Position numbers and translations under genes: made by a program. This document shows positions 25,299 to 33,739 of a DNA stretch of 64,000 bases, one piece after another. Within the stretch, counting starts at the first letter, position 1, and each line of letters starts with the position of its first letter. The notes under the pieces are model-generated. The model saw only the letters and a program-made list of their open reading frames with translations, had not been told where the DNA came from and made no database searches. The DNA is from JAGVUD01 sp052033935. Lineage in GTDB: Bacteria > Armatimonadota > UBA5829 > DSUL01. The stretch covers positions 1 through 64,000 of the forward strand of contig JBPOJE010000006.1 in assembly GCA_052033935.1 (NCBI GenBank), read 5' to 3'.

Positions 25299-28085
25299 AT
25301 GCGTTTGAGAAGACTTCCCATCATAGCCTGCCTGCTGCTGATGGCAGCCGCCGCAGCCGGGGGCGCGGGCTACTCGGGCATCCGCGAGACAAAGCTGCCG
25401 AATGGGCTGACGATTCTGACGAAAGAAGTGCGCGTCGCGCCGGTGGTGTCGGTGAACATCTTCTACGGGGTGGGGTCGCGCAACGAGCGAACGGGTATAA
25501 CAGGGGCCTCGCACCTGCTTGAGCATATGATGTTCAAGGGCAGCAAGAACTACCCGAAAGGCCAGTTGGAAGAGCTGATCCGCGAGCGGGGAGGCGTGGA
25601 GAACGCCGCGACCTGGACTGATTACACCTACTACTGGGAGCTTCTGCAGAGCGACTATCTGGAACTGGCCTTGAAACTGGAAGCCGACCGCATGCGGGGA
25701 GCGCTGTTCGACCCGAAGGATCTGGCCTCTGAGATGACTGTGGTGCGCTCAGAACTGGAGGGCAACGAGAACAGCCCCGACACGCTGCTCTGGAACCTCG
25801 TCAACGCCACGGCCTTCACCGCGCACCCGTATCAGTGGCCGGTCATCGGCTGGCGGCCGGACGTTGAGGGGATAACGCGAGACGACATCTACGGCTACTA
25901 CCAGAGCCACTACGGCCCCAACAACGCAACCGTCGTGATTGCGGGCGACATTGACACCGCGCAGGCCGTGCAGCTCGTGCGGAAGCATTTCGGGGCGATC
26001 AAGCCGATACCGCAACCGCGCAAGGTACACACGCAGGAGCCTCCCCAGAGGGGACCGCGCCACGCGCATCTGACGCTGGCCGGGTCTTCGGACCGCGTGC
26101 TGATGGGGTGGAAGATACCGGCGGGTTCACACCCGGACAATTACGCGCTCGACTTGCTGGAGCAGGTGCTCTCCGGAGGGCGCTCGAGCCGCCTGTATCA
26201 GGCTCTTGTCGAGACGGGACTGGCGACGGATGCTTACGCATATTCGGCCAGCAAGACAGACCCCTCACTCTTCTATTTGGGTGCGACCGCGCAGGAAGGC
26301 CACTCGCACGAAGAGCTGGAAAAGGCGCTTCTGGCGGAGGTGGAGAAGATCCGGGCCGAGCCGCCATCCGAGGAGGAGCTGGCGCGGGCGAAGCGGCAGA
26401 TCGAAGCGTCGTTCGTGTTTTCGAACGACGACGTGCGCAGCCAGGCGCGGCTTATCGGGCACTTCGCGCACACGGTTGGACTGAAAAAACTGGCAGAGTA
26501 CATCCCGTCTATTCAGAAGACAACAGCGGAGCACGTGCGAAAGGCGGCGGTGCGGTATCTCGTGGACGAAACGCGCACGGTGGGCACGTTCACACCGAGC
26601 GGCCCTCCAGCAGCGGGCGTGGGCAGGGGCAAAGCGGCGGGGCCTGTGCAGGTTGAGCGCGAGCGCTGGAGCACGGACGCATGGCCGCACTACCGGACGG
26701 CGGCCAACAGGACCGCCCCGGCGGTCGCCTCTGCGGCGAAGCCCGCGCCGAAGGCAAAAACGGCGCCTGCGCCACGGCAGCGCCAGATGAAGCCGGTCCG
26801 CACGGTGCTCGGCAACGGTATTACACTGATTGTTCTGAGCAACCCCGCCAACCCGTCCATCAGCCTGGGCGGAAGCCTGCGGGCGGGATCGTGGGCGGAC
26901 GCCCCCGGCAAGCAGGGCACGGCCTCGTTTGCGGCAGCGATGCTGAAGCGGGGTACGAGGAGCCTCAGCAGCCTGGCCTACGCCACGGCAGTGGAGGAGA
27001 TGGGAGCATCGGTAAGCTTCAGCGCGGGCATCGAGCACACGGGAATCGGCGGACGATGCCTAAGCCGGGACTTCGAGAAGTGGCTGGCGCTGTTCGCGGA
27101 CGCACTGAAGAATCCCGCGTTCGCGCCCGAAGAGCTTGAGAAGCTGCGCAGGCAGGAGTTGTCGTCGCTGGCGCAGGAGCGTGAGTCGCCGGAGAACCTT
27201 GCCGAACGGGCACTGATGAACCGGCTCTATCCGGCGGGGCATCCGTACCATCCCGGCACGATAGAAGAGAACGAGGAGTCGTACCGGGCGATCGGGGCAA
27301 GCGATCTGGCGGTGTTTCACAGCACGCGCATGGGGCCGCAGGGGATGATCCTGACGGTTGTGGGAGATATCGAGCCGACGCGCTGCCGCGAACTCGTGGA
27401 GAAGGCGCTCGGCGATTGGCGCGCACAGAGCGACACATCCAAAGCGGCGATTGCGCAGATGAACGGGTCAGGCCCGGGCTTCGAGTACATCCGCGTGCCG
27501 GACAAGACCGAGACGACAGTCGCCTACGGGTGGCCCTCGGCGCTGAAGCGCTCGAGCCCGGACTACTACGCGGCGCTTGTTATGAACGACATCCTGGGCG
27601 GAAGCGTTCTTTCGAGCAGGCTGGGCAAGAAGATTCGGGCGCAGCTCGGGCTGGTGTACGATGTAAGCACTGGCTTCCGGGCCTCGCTGGGAGCGGGCCC
27701 GTGGACGGCATCTCTCGGCACCAACCCGAAGAGCGCAGTGCGCGCGATTCAGGAGCTTGAAAAGGAGATCACACGCATGAAGACGGCAGGCCCAACGCCG
27801 GAAGAGGTGCGACAGGCAAGACAGTACATCACGGGGGTGCTGTCGCTCCGGCTGGCGACCAATGCAGGAATCGCCTCATTCCTTCACTCCGCCGAGTTTC
27901 ACGGCCTGGGAGTGGACTACCTGAACCAGTTCCGGACACTCTACGGAAAGGTGACGCAGGATGAGGTGCGCCGGGCGGCAAAGGCACATCTCCACCCGCA
28001 GGCCGCCACGCTGGTTGTGGCAGGACCGGACGAGAGTTTTGCCGACGTCAGAGGGAATGCGCCGAAAGACGGCAAACAGCAATAG
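25299..28085 (+). CDS. Secreted two-domain M16 zinc peptidase
   Basis: A 928-residue peptidase with a signal peptide (MRLRRLPIIACLLLMAAAAA) and two M16 halves. The first half has the inverted zinc motif H72-LLE-H76 in GASHLLEHMMFKGSKNYPKG, and acidic residues near 145 (EMTVVRSELEGNENSP) supply the third ligand region. A proline/alanine-rich linker (about 480-510) joins a second half that lacks HxxEH but keeps the fold, as in processing-peptidase and PqqL-like pairs. It probably digests peptides in the cell envelope. The ATG at 25299 has AAAGG upstream at good spacing. It is divergent from ubiX across 141 bases. A longer reading frame starting inside ubiX is rejected because the signal peptide begins here. 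Confidence 0.88.
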   Translation: MRLRRLPIIACLLLMAAAAAGGAGYSGIRETKLPNGLTILTKEVRVAPVVSVNIFYGVGSRNERTGITGASHLLEHMMFKGSKNYPKGQLEELIRERGGVENAATWTDYTYYWELLQSDYLELALKLEADRMRGALFDPKDLASEMTVVRSELEGNENSPDTLLWNLVNATAFTAHPYQWPVIGWRPDVEGITRDDIYGYYQSHYGPNNATVVIAGDIDTAQAVQLVRKHFGAIKPIPQPRKVHTQEPPQRGPRHAHLTLAGSSDRVLMGWKIPAGSHPDNYALDLLEQVLSGGRSSRLYQALVETGLATDAYAYSASKTDPSLFYLGATAQEGHSHEELEKALLAEVEKIRAEPPSEEELARAKRQIEASFVFSNDDVRSQARLIGHFAHTVGLKKLAEYIPSIQKTTAEHVRKAAVRYLVDETRTVGTFTPSGPPAAGVGRGKAAGPVQVERERWSTDAWPHYRTAANRTAPAVASAAKPAPKAKTAPAPRQRQMKPVRTVLGNGITLIVLSNPANPSISLGGSLRAGSWADAPGKQGTASFAAAMLKRGTRSLSSLAYATAVEEMGASVSFSAGIEHTGIGGRCLSRDFEKWLALFADALKNPAFAPEELEKLRRQELSSLAQERESPENLAERALMNRLYPAGHPYHPGTIEENEESYRAIGASDLAVFHSTRMGPQGMILTVVGDIEPTRCRELVEKALGDWRAQSDTSKAAIAQMNGSGPGFEYIRVPDKTETTVAYGWPSALKRSSPDYYAALVMNDILGGSVLSSRLGKKIRAQLGLVYDVSTGFRASLGAGPWTASLGTNPKSAVRAIQELEKEITRMKTAGPTPEEVRQARQYITGVLSLRLATNAGIASFLHSAEFHGLGVDYLNQFRTLYGKVTQDEVRRAAKAHLHPQAATLVVAGPDESFADVRGNAPKDGKQQ

Positions 28086-28262
28086 CGTTTCGCCTGCTGG
28101 CCTTACCGCGGCAGCAGGAACCATACTGGGGCGGCGGCGTTTCCCGTTGCGGCGGATAGAACTGACGAATGCTCGATATAATGCCTGACGCTAACAACCA
28201 GAACTGCATCGAGGCGCGCGCATCGTGCCAGACCGTGACGCTGGTGCAGCCGGGCCAGCAGC

Positions 28263-29036
28263 TTGCCTGTGCCCTCCCGGCCGGAGGATACGGCGCGTTT
28301 CGGAACCAGACACTTGCCTGAAATAACTCGCAACACATCTCTCATCATGGCGTTCCTTCTGGGAGCCCTTCACGTGCTCGAGCCCGCGCACGGACGCAGC
28401 ATCGTGCATGCGTTTATCGTGGGTTCGCGGGGAAGCCGGCCGGACGTGCTGCGCTTTGGCGCGGCGGTCGTATTCTCGCATCTGGGCGTTGCGGCCATTC
28501 TTGCGGCGGCGGCGTGGTTCATAGGCGAGCACGTGGGAGGGGTTCTCGCGCCGATATTCAAGGTAGCGGGAGCCGTCATCACGCTGGCGATCGGGGCGCT
28601 GATGCTCACGTGCGGCACGGGCCAGCACACGACCTGCATACACAAGCATCGGGGGATCGAGGAGCATGCCGACCCGGAACACGAAGAGGTTCATGCGGCG
28701 CATATGCTGCAGGCTCACATTACCAGCCCCACGGTGCTGGGCGTGACCGGCGGGCTAATACCCTGCCAGGGTACGATTGCGCTGATCACGTATGCGCTGG
28801 GGGCAGGCAACCTGAAGGAAGCCGTGCCGCTTCTGGTCGCTTTTGCGTCCGGGCTCGGGGCGTGCCTGGTAGCCGTGGGCATGGTGACCGTGGCGAGCAA
28901 GGCGAAGGCGGGTGCGGTATCGGAACGCCTGGGTCACTCGCGCGCGCTGGCGCTGGCTCCGGGGGTGCTCGTGGCGGTAATGGGGCTGGTGGCGCTCGTG
29001 TTCTCGATACAGGAGTTCGGCGGCCCAGCGCACTGA
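28263..29036 (+). CDS. RcnA/NicO-type nickel/cobalt exporter
   Basis: A roughly 257-residue membrane protein with about six hydrophobic segments and the RcnA/NicO pattern. LLGALHVLEPAHGRSIV is the metal site of the first helix, FSHLGVAAIL lies in the second, and GVTGGLIPCQGTIALI in the middle. Between them is a His/Glu-rich cytosolic loop (residues about 120-150, HTTCIHKHRG, EHEEVHAAH) typical of nickel/cobalt or other divalent metal efflux. The start is uncertain. I give the longest in-frame start (TTG 28263); a TTG at 28314 and an ATG at 28347 are alternatives, but 28347 would cut the first helix. No good ribosome site decides it. The roughly 175 bases upstream contain a TATAAT at 28177-28182 with no convincing -35. 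Confidence 0.72.
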   Translation: MPVPSRPEDTARFGTRHLPEITRNTSLIMAFLLGALHVLEPAHGRSIVHAFIVGSRGSRPDVLRFGAAVVFSHLGVAAILAAAAWFIGEHVGGVLAPIFKVAGAVITLAIGALMLTCGTGQHTTCIHKHRGIEEHADPEHEEVHAAHMLQAHITSPTVLGVTGGLIPCQGTIALITYALGAGNLKEAVPLLVAFASGLGACLVAVGMVTVASKAKAGAVSERLGHSRALALAPGVLVAVMGLVALVFSIQEFGGPAH

Positions 29037-29194
29037 AATGCGCCATGCACAACCTGCGAGTACCTGATGGCATGCGATTGGGACCCCCTTCGGGTGGCCC
29101 GCGCAGCATTGGCCCGGACGTGCTGAGCACACGCAACAGATAAGCGCCGTGCGGCATTAAGCATGCGTGGCGTCCTCTGCCCGGTTGCCCGCAC

Positions 29195-30883
29195 CTACTC
29201 GAGCACGACTTCGGCGCGCATGCACCCTGCCCGCTCATGCCGGGCTGTCACGCGGACGGTCTGCCCCGGCTTTGCCCTAAGCACCCACTGTGCCTTCAGC
29301 CGCTCCTCGGTTGCGTCCGCGGTTCCGCCGTAGGGGGAGACGTCCTTGTACGCCCGCCCCTCGAGTTGCCCGGCCTCCTCGCGCAGCTTGCCCGAATCGA
29401 GTGTCACGCCTTCCGGAAGTTCGATCTCAACCACAATATCCCGCGCGGCCTTACGATCCAGCGCCTGCTTGGTGACGTACGTCGGCAGCCACCCCGTGTT
29501 GTTGACAACCAGCCGCACAAGATATGTGCCGCCGCCCAGCGATTGCGCCTCCAGGCGATCGAGTTCCAGCTTCGGCGAGATAAGGCAGTGCCAGATGAGC
29601 CACTTCGGGAACTTCGATATCTCACGCTCAAGGAGGTGCGGCGGAGGATTGCGGAAAGCGTAGAACGTGTCCCACCCGCCGAGTTCGATGTCTCCAAGCT
29701 GCGGATGCTTGAACGGGTACCAATCAACGAAGGCTTTGCCCTCGAGCGTCTCGTCGCTCCATTTGAGCATCTTCAGGTCGTCCTCGAACGGGTGCTCGCG
29801 CCACCAGTCTATGAGCTTGAACTCCTCGATGCCCGCCTCGCGCTGAGGCGACCAGATCTCCACCGTCCACGCGAACACGCCCATATGATCGTAGAGCCAA
29901 TCGTCGGAAACGCCGGTGATCACTTCCTTCGGGTGATATCGGAAATCGTGATAGACGGAGAGGTTGGGATACCCCGTGAGTTCGGTGCCTTTGTCGCCGA
30001 TCTTCTTGTACGTCCACAGATCCTCAGCCGGAAACGTATCGTCATCCTTCGTGCCGTACGGGCGCAGAATCGCCCCGGCGTACGTGTGAAACGCGATGCC
30101 TCCGGTGATGTTCGGGTGGGCCGCCGTGAACGCCACCTGCGCCCGCACCTCTGGCTCGCTCGTGGGGAACGGGCCGGCACCCTCTTGCTCGTGCTCCGCG
30201 CGCCACAGTGAGGGGAAGTTGCGGTTCAGATCGAGACGCTCCCTGTTTGGCTTCATGCGAATCGTGATGCCGTCCCAGTTGTCGAGCATACCTTCCGGAA
30301 GAATGCGGTAGTACGTGCCGCCCGTTTCGGTGGGGTCGCGGCGCACCATCAGCCGCGGCTCTTCGGGGTGCGCCTTCCACGGCCCGTTCGGGTCTTTGAT
30401 GCGCATCGAGAGAAACCGCCCGTCGCCGTCGAGGTCTTCACGCCGCAAGCCCTCGATGGGCTCTTCGTCGTAAGGGTACGGACGTGTGCTGGAACGCAGA
30501 AACCTGGGACGATCCGACAGGAAGACTTCTGGCCCATCCGGATTGACGCGCGGGATGACGTAGAACGCCCGGGTATCGAGGCAGCGGGTGATGTCCGGGT
30601 CCGTTCCGTAACCTTCGAGCAGCGCCTTGATGAAATAGAGACACGCCATGGACGCGGACACTTCGGTGGCATGGATGTTGCCGTCCACCTCCAGCGCGGG
30701 CTTGTCACGGTCGGGGCCCGTGGCGAATCTGGTGATGGTCGCGCACCAGATGTCGCGTCCTTCGTGGCTCTTCCCGATGGGCTCCAGCGTCATCAGATCC
30801 GGGCGCTCAGCCGCCAGGGCAAAGAGCTGTTCGGTCAGTTCGGCGTAGCGGTAGTAGGTGTCGAATCGCAGGTTCTCGGGCAT
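29195..30883 (-). CDS. M14-family zinc carboxypeptidase
   Basis: A 562-residue M14 peptidase. The zinc ligands are visible as His71 and Glu74 in GNIHATEVSAS and His266 in AFHTYAG. The catalytic Glu342 is in WTVEIWSP, and the substrate-binding DLNRNFP is near residue 218. An extra C-terminal beta-rich domain (about 430-562) suggests a subfamily with an added sandwich domain. No signal peptide is evident, so it may act in the cytoplasm or use another export route. A GGAGGAG ribosome site lies immediately before the ATG at 30883. It is convergent with the metal exporter gene and divergent from acnA. It could trim peptides alongside the M16 peptidase, but no operon links them. Confidence 0.87.
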   Translation of the reverse strand: MPENLRFDTYYRYAELTEQLFALAAERPDLMTLEPIGKSHEGRDIWCATITRFATGPDRDKPALEVDGNIHATEVSASMACLYFIKALLEGYGTDPDITRCLDTRAFYVIPRVNPDGPEVFLSDRPRFLRSSTRPYPYDEEPIEGLRREDLDGDGRFLSMRIKDPNGPWKAHPEEPRLMVRRDPTETGGTYYRILPEGMLDNWDGITIRMKPNRERLDLNRNFPSLWRAEHEQEGAGPFPTSEPEVRAQVAFTAAHPNITGGIAFHTYAGAILRPYGTKDDDTFPAEDLWTYKKIGDKGTELTGYPNLSVYHDFRYHPKEVITGVSDDWLYDHMGVFAWTVEIWSPQREAGIEEFKLIDWWREHPFEDDLKMLKWSDETLEGKAFVDWYPFKHPQLGDIELGGWDTFYAFRNPPPHLLEREISKFPKWLIWHCLISPKLELDRLEAQSLGGGTYLVRLVVNNTGWLPTYVTKQALDRKAARDIVVEIELPEGVTLDSGKLREEAGQLEGRAYKDVSPYGGTADATEERLKAQWVLRAKPGQTVRVTARHERAGCMRAEVVLE

Positions 30884-30979
30884 GGTCTCCTCCAGAGGGT
30901 TTCAACTGTCTGCTTCGCGAAACAGCCCCGTCTGCCCTGCCAAACGTGCGGCAGCCCGCGCCGCGCTTCGTGCATCAGC

Positions 30980-30985
30980 TATAAT
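30980..30985 (+). promoter_or_regulatory. -10 box candidate for acnA
   Basis: A perfect TATAAT lies about 45 bases upstream of the acnA start. The -35 region is GC-rich and poor, so this may need an activator. Confidence 0.35.
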
Positions 30986-31030
30986 CCGCTCTGTTGATCA
31001 CGCAACCCCGTATGAAGAGAGGAACGACTG

Positions 31031-33724
31031 ATGAGTGACAGCTTTGGCGCGCGCCGCACGATGGGCGTTGGAGGGAAAGACTACTGCATCCACAGCCTCA
31101 AAGCCCTGCAAAGCGCCGGAGCGAGGCTGGAGCGCCTCCCCTACTCTCTTCGCATTCTTCTGGAGAACCTGCTGAGGCACGAGGACGGCGTGAGCGTGAC
31201 GGCGGCGGACATCCGCGCGCTCGTGGACTGGGACCCAGGCATGGCTCCGGCAAAGGAGGTCTGCTTCTCGCCCGCGCGGGTGCTCCTGCAGGACTTCACG
31301 GGCGTTCCCTGCGTGGTGGACCTTGCGGCGATGCGCGACGCGATGGCGCGGATGGGCGGCGACCCGGCGAAGATTGATCCGCTGCAACCCGTGGAGCTGG
31401 TGATAGACCATTCGGTGCAGATGGACGAGTTCGGCGCCCCGGACGCGTTGCGGCGCAACGTGCAGATTGAGTTCGAACGCAACCGGGAGCGCTATCAGTT
31501 CCTGAAATGGGGGCAGCAGGCGTTCGGCAACTTCCGGGTAGTGCCGCCAAGCACGGGCATCGTGCACCAGGTCAATCTGGAGTACCTTGCCCGGGTGGTC
31601 TTTTCGACACCGCGGGACGGCTCAGCCCCCCTCGCCTACCCCGACACAGTCGTCGGTACCGACTCTCACACAACGATGATCAACGGGCTGGGCGTGCTCG
31701 GATGGGGCGTCGGCGGCATCGAAGCCGAGGCGGCCATGCTGGGGCAGCCCATCTCGATGCTGATTCCGCAGGTTGTGGGCTTCCGGCTGTCCGGCCGCCT
31801 GCGCGAGGGCGTGACCGCCACCGATCTGGTGCTGACGGTGACGCAGATGCTCCGCACGAAGGGTGTGGTGGGCAAATTCGTGGAGTTCTTCGGCCCCGGG
31901 CTGGAATCGCTGCCGCTCGCCGACCGTGCGACACTCGCTAATATGGCCCCCGAATACGGAGCGACCTGCGGCATCTTCCCGGTGGACGGCGAGACGCTTG
32001 CATATCTCAGGGCGACAGGGCGGCCGGATGAGCAGGTCGCGCTTATCGAGGCGTATATGAAGGAGCAGGGGCTGTTCCATACGCCGGAGACGCCGCCCGC
32101 CCTCTATTCGGATGTTGTGGAACTGGACATGGGAAGCGTGGAGGCGAGCATCGCCGGTCCGCGCCGCCCGCAGGACCGAATCCCGCTGCCGCAAGCCCGC
32201 GAAGCGTTCCGCGCGGCGCTGCCACAACTGGCAGGACCGGCAGGCGAAAGGGACGCCGGGACACAAATCCCGGTGACTCTGGAGGGGCAGGAGCATACGC
32301 TTTCTCACGGCAGCATTGTCATTGCCGCCATCACGAGCTGCACGAACACGTCGAACCCGTCGGTGATGCTGGCGGCGGGGCTGCTGGCGAAGAAGGCCGT
32401 GGAGCGCGGCCTGCGCACGAAACCCTGGGTCAAGACAACGCTTGCTCCCGGCTCGCGGGTGGTGACGGAATATCTCAGGCGCTCGGGGCTGGATGCGTAT
32501 CTGGACGCGCTGCGATTCAACAACGCGGGATACGGATGCGCGACCTGCATCGGCAACTCCGGGCCTCTGCCGGAGCCGGTTTCGAAGGCCATCGCGGACG
32601 GGCGTCTCGTGGCTTGCTCGGTGCTCTCCGGCAACCGGAACTTCGAGGGGCGCATCAGTCCGGAGGTCCGCGCGAACTATCTGATGTCGCCTCCGCTGGT
32701 GGTTGCCTTCGCGCTTGCCGGGCGCATTGACATAGACCTGACAACCGAGCCGCTCGGCACGGACGGCAACGGCCAGCCGGTGTATCTGCGGGACATCTGG
32801 CCGGCACGCGACGAGATCCGGGCGGCCGAGAACGCGATTTCGAGCGGCATGTTCCGCGAGACCTACGCGCAGATCTTCGAGGGTGACGAGAACTGGAAAG
32901 GCATCGCGGCACCGCGGGGGGCGCTGTTCGAATGGGACGCGGAATCGAGCTACGTACGCAACCCGCCGTACTTCGACGCCATGGCCGTGGAGCCTCCTGC
33001 CAGCGTCGCCGACATCACTGGCGCTCGCGCGCTGGCCCATCTGGGCGACAGCATCACGACCGACCATATATCGCCCGCGGGCTCAATACGGGCCGGCTCT
33101 CCCGCGGGAGCCTACCTGATAGAGCGTGGCGTGCAGCCGGGCACGTTCAACTCGTACGGTTCGCGGCGGGGGAATCACGAGGTGATGGTTCGGGGCACGT
33201 TCGCCAACGTGCGCATCTGCAACAGGCTGGCGCCAGGCACGGAGGGCGGCTTCACGACGCACATCCCATCGGGCGAGGTGATGACGATATACGATGCCAC
33301 CGCCCGCTACGCAGCGGAAGGCACGCCGCTGATCGTGCTGGCGGGAAAAGAATACGGCTCGGGATCGAGCCGGGACTGGGCCGCGAAGGGGCCGTATCTG
33401 CAGGGCGTGCGGGCGGTGCTGGCGGAGAGCTACGAGCGCATCCACCGCTCCAACCTGATCGGCATGGGCATCGTCCCGCTGCAGTTTCAGCCGGGCGAGA
33501 ACGCTGAGTCGCTGGGGCTGACCGGACTGGAGGAGTTCGACATCCTCGGGATCTCGGAAGGCATCACGTCCGGATGCACAGTGCGGGTGCGGGCGAAGGC
33601 GGCGGACGCGGTGCGGGAGTTCACGGCGACCGCCCGCATTGACACGCCGAAGGAAGCCGAATACTACCGGCACGGCGGCATACTGCAGTACGTGCTGAGG
33701 CAGCTTCTGGGGGGCGACGGCTGA
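31031..33724 (+). CDS. acnA: Aconitate hydratase A
   Basis: An 897-residue monomeric aconitase of the AcnA/IRP1 type (usual length 890-910). It interconverts citrate and isocitrate in the TCA cycle. The [4Fe-4S] ligands are in ITSCTNTSNPSVMLAAG and GYGCATCIGNSG. Other marks are PDTVVGTDSHTTMINGLGVLGWGVGG near 200, GDSITTDHISPAGSI near 675 and YGSGSSRDWAAKGP near 775, the swivel-domain substrate loop. The start ATG has GAGGAA 7 bases upstream. It is cytoplasmic. It is convergent with lon, with only 15 bases between the stop codons. No other TCA gene is adjacent. Confidence 0.96.
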   Translation: MSDSFGARRTMGVGGKDYCIHSLKALQSAGARLERLPYSLRILLENLLRHEDGVSVTAADIRALVDWDPGMAPAKEVCFSPARVLLQDFTGVPCVVDLAAMRDAMARMGGDPAKIDPLQPVELVIDHSVQMDEFGAPDALRRNVQIEFERNRERYQFLKWGQQAFGNFRVVPPSTGIVHQVNLEYLARVVFSTPRDGSAPLAYPDTVVGTDSHTTMINGLGVLGWGVGGIEAEAAMLGQPISMLIPQVVGFRLSGRLREGVTATDLVLTVTQMLRTKGVVGKFVEFFGPGLESLPLADRATLANMAPEYGATCGIFPVDGETLAYLRATGRPDEQVALIEAYMKEQGLFHTPETPPALYSDVVELDMGSVEASIAGPRRPQDRIPLPQAREAFRAALPQLAGPAGERDAGTQIPVTLEGQEHTLSHGSIVIAAITSCTNTSNPSVMLAAGLLAKKAVERGLRTKPWVKTTLAPGSRVVTEYLRRSGLDAYLDALRFNNAGYGCATCIGNSGPLPEPVSKAIADGRLVACSVLSGNRNFEGRISPEVRANYLMSPPLVVAFALAGRIDIDLTTEPLGTDGNGQPVYLRDIWPARDEIRAAENAISSGMFRETYAQIFEGDENWKGIAAPRGALFEWDAESSYVRNPPYFDAMAVEPPASVADITGARALAHLGDSITTDHISPAGSIRAGSPAGAYLIERGVQPGTFNSYGSRRGNHEVMVRGTFANVRICNRLAPGTEGGFTTHIPSGEVMTIYDATARYAAEGTPLIVLAGKEYGSGSSRDWAAKGPYLQGVRAVLAESYERIHRSNLIGMGIVPLQFQPGENAESLGLTGLEEFDILGISEGITSGCTVRVRAKAADAVREFTATARIDTPKEAEYYRHGGILQYVLRQLLGGDG

Positions 33725-33739
33725 CGCCGGACCGCGAAG

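Noticed and set aside
28181..28324. A 47-codon frame upstream of the metal exporter
   Set aside because: It has no ribosome site and no similarity I recognise; it is mentioned only as a possible leader.
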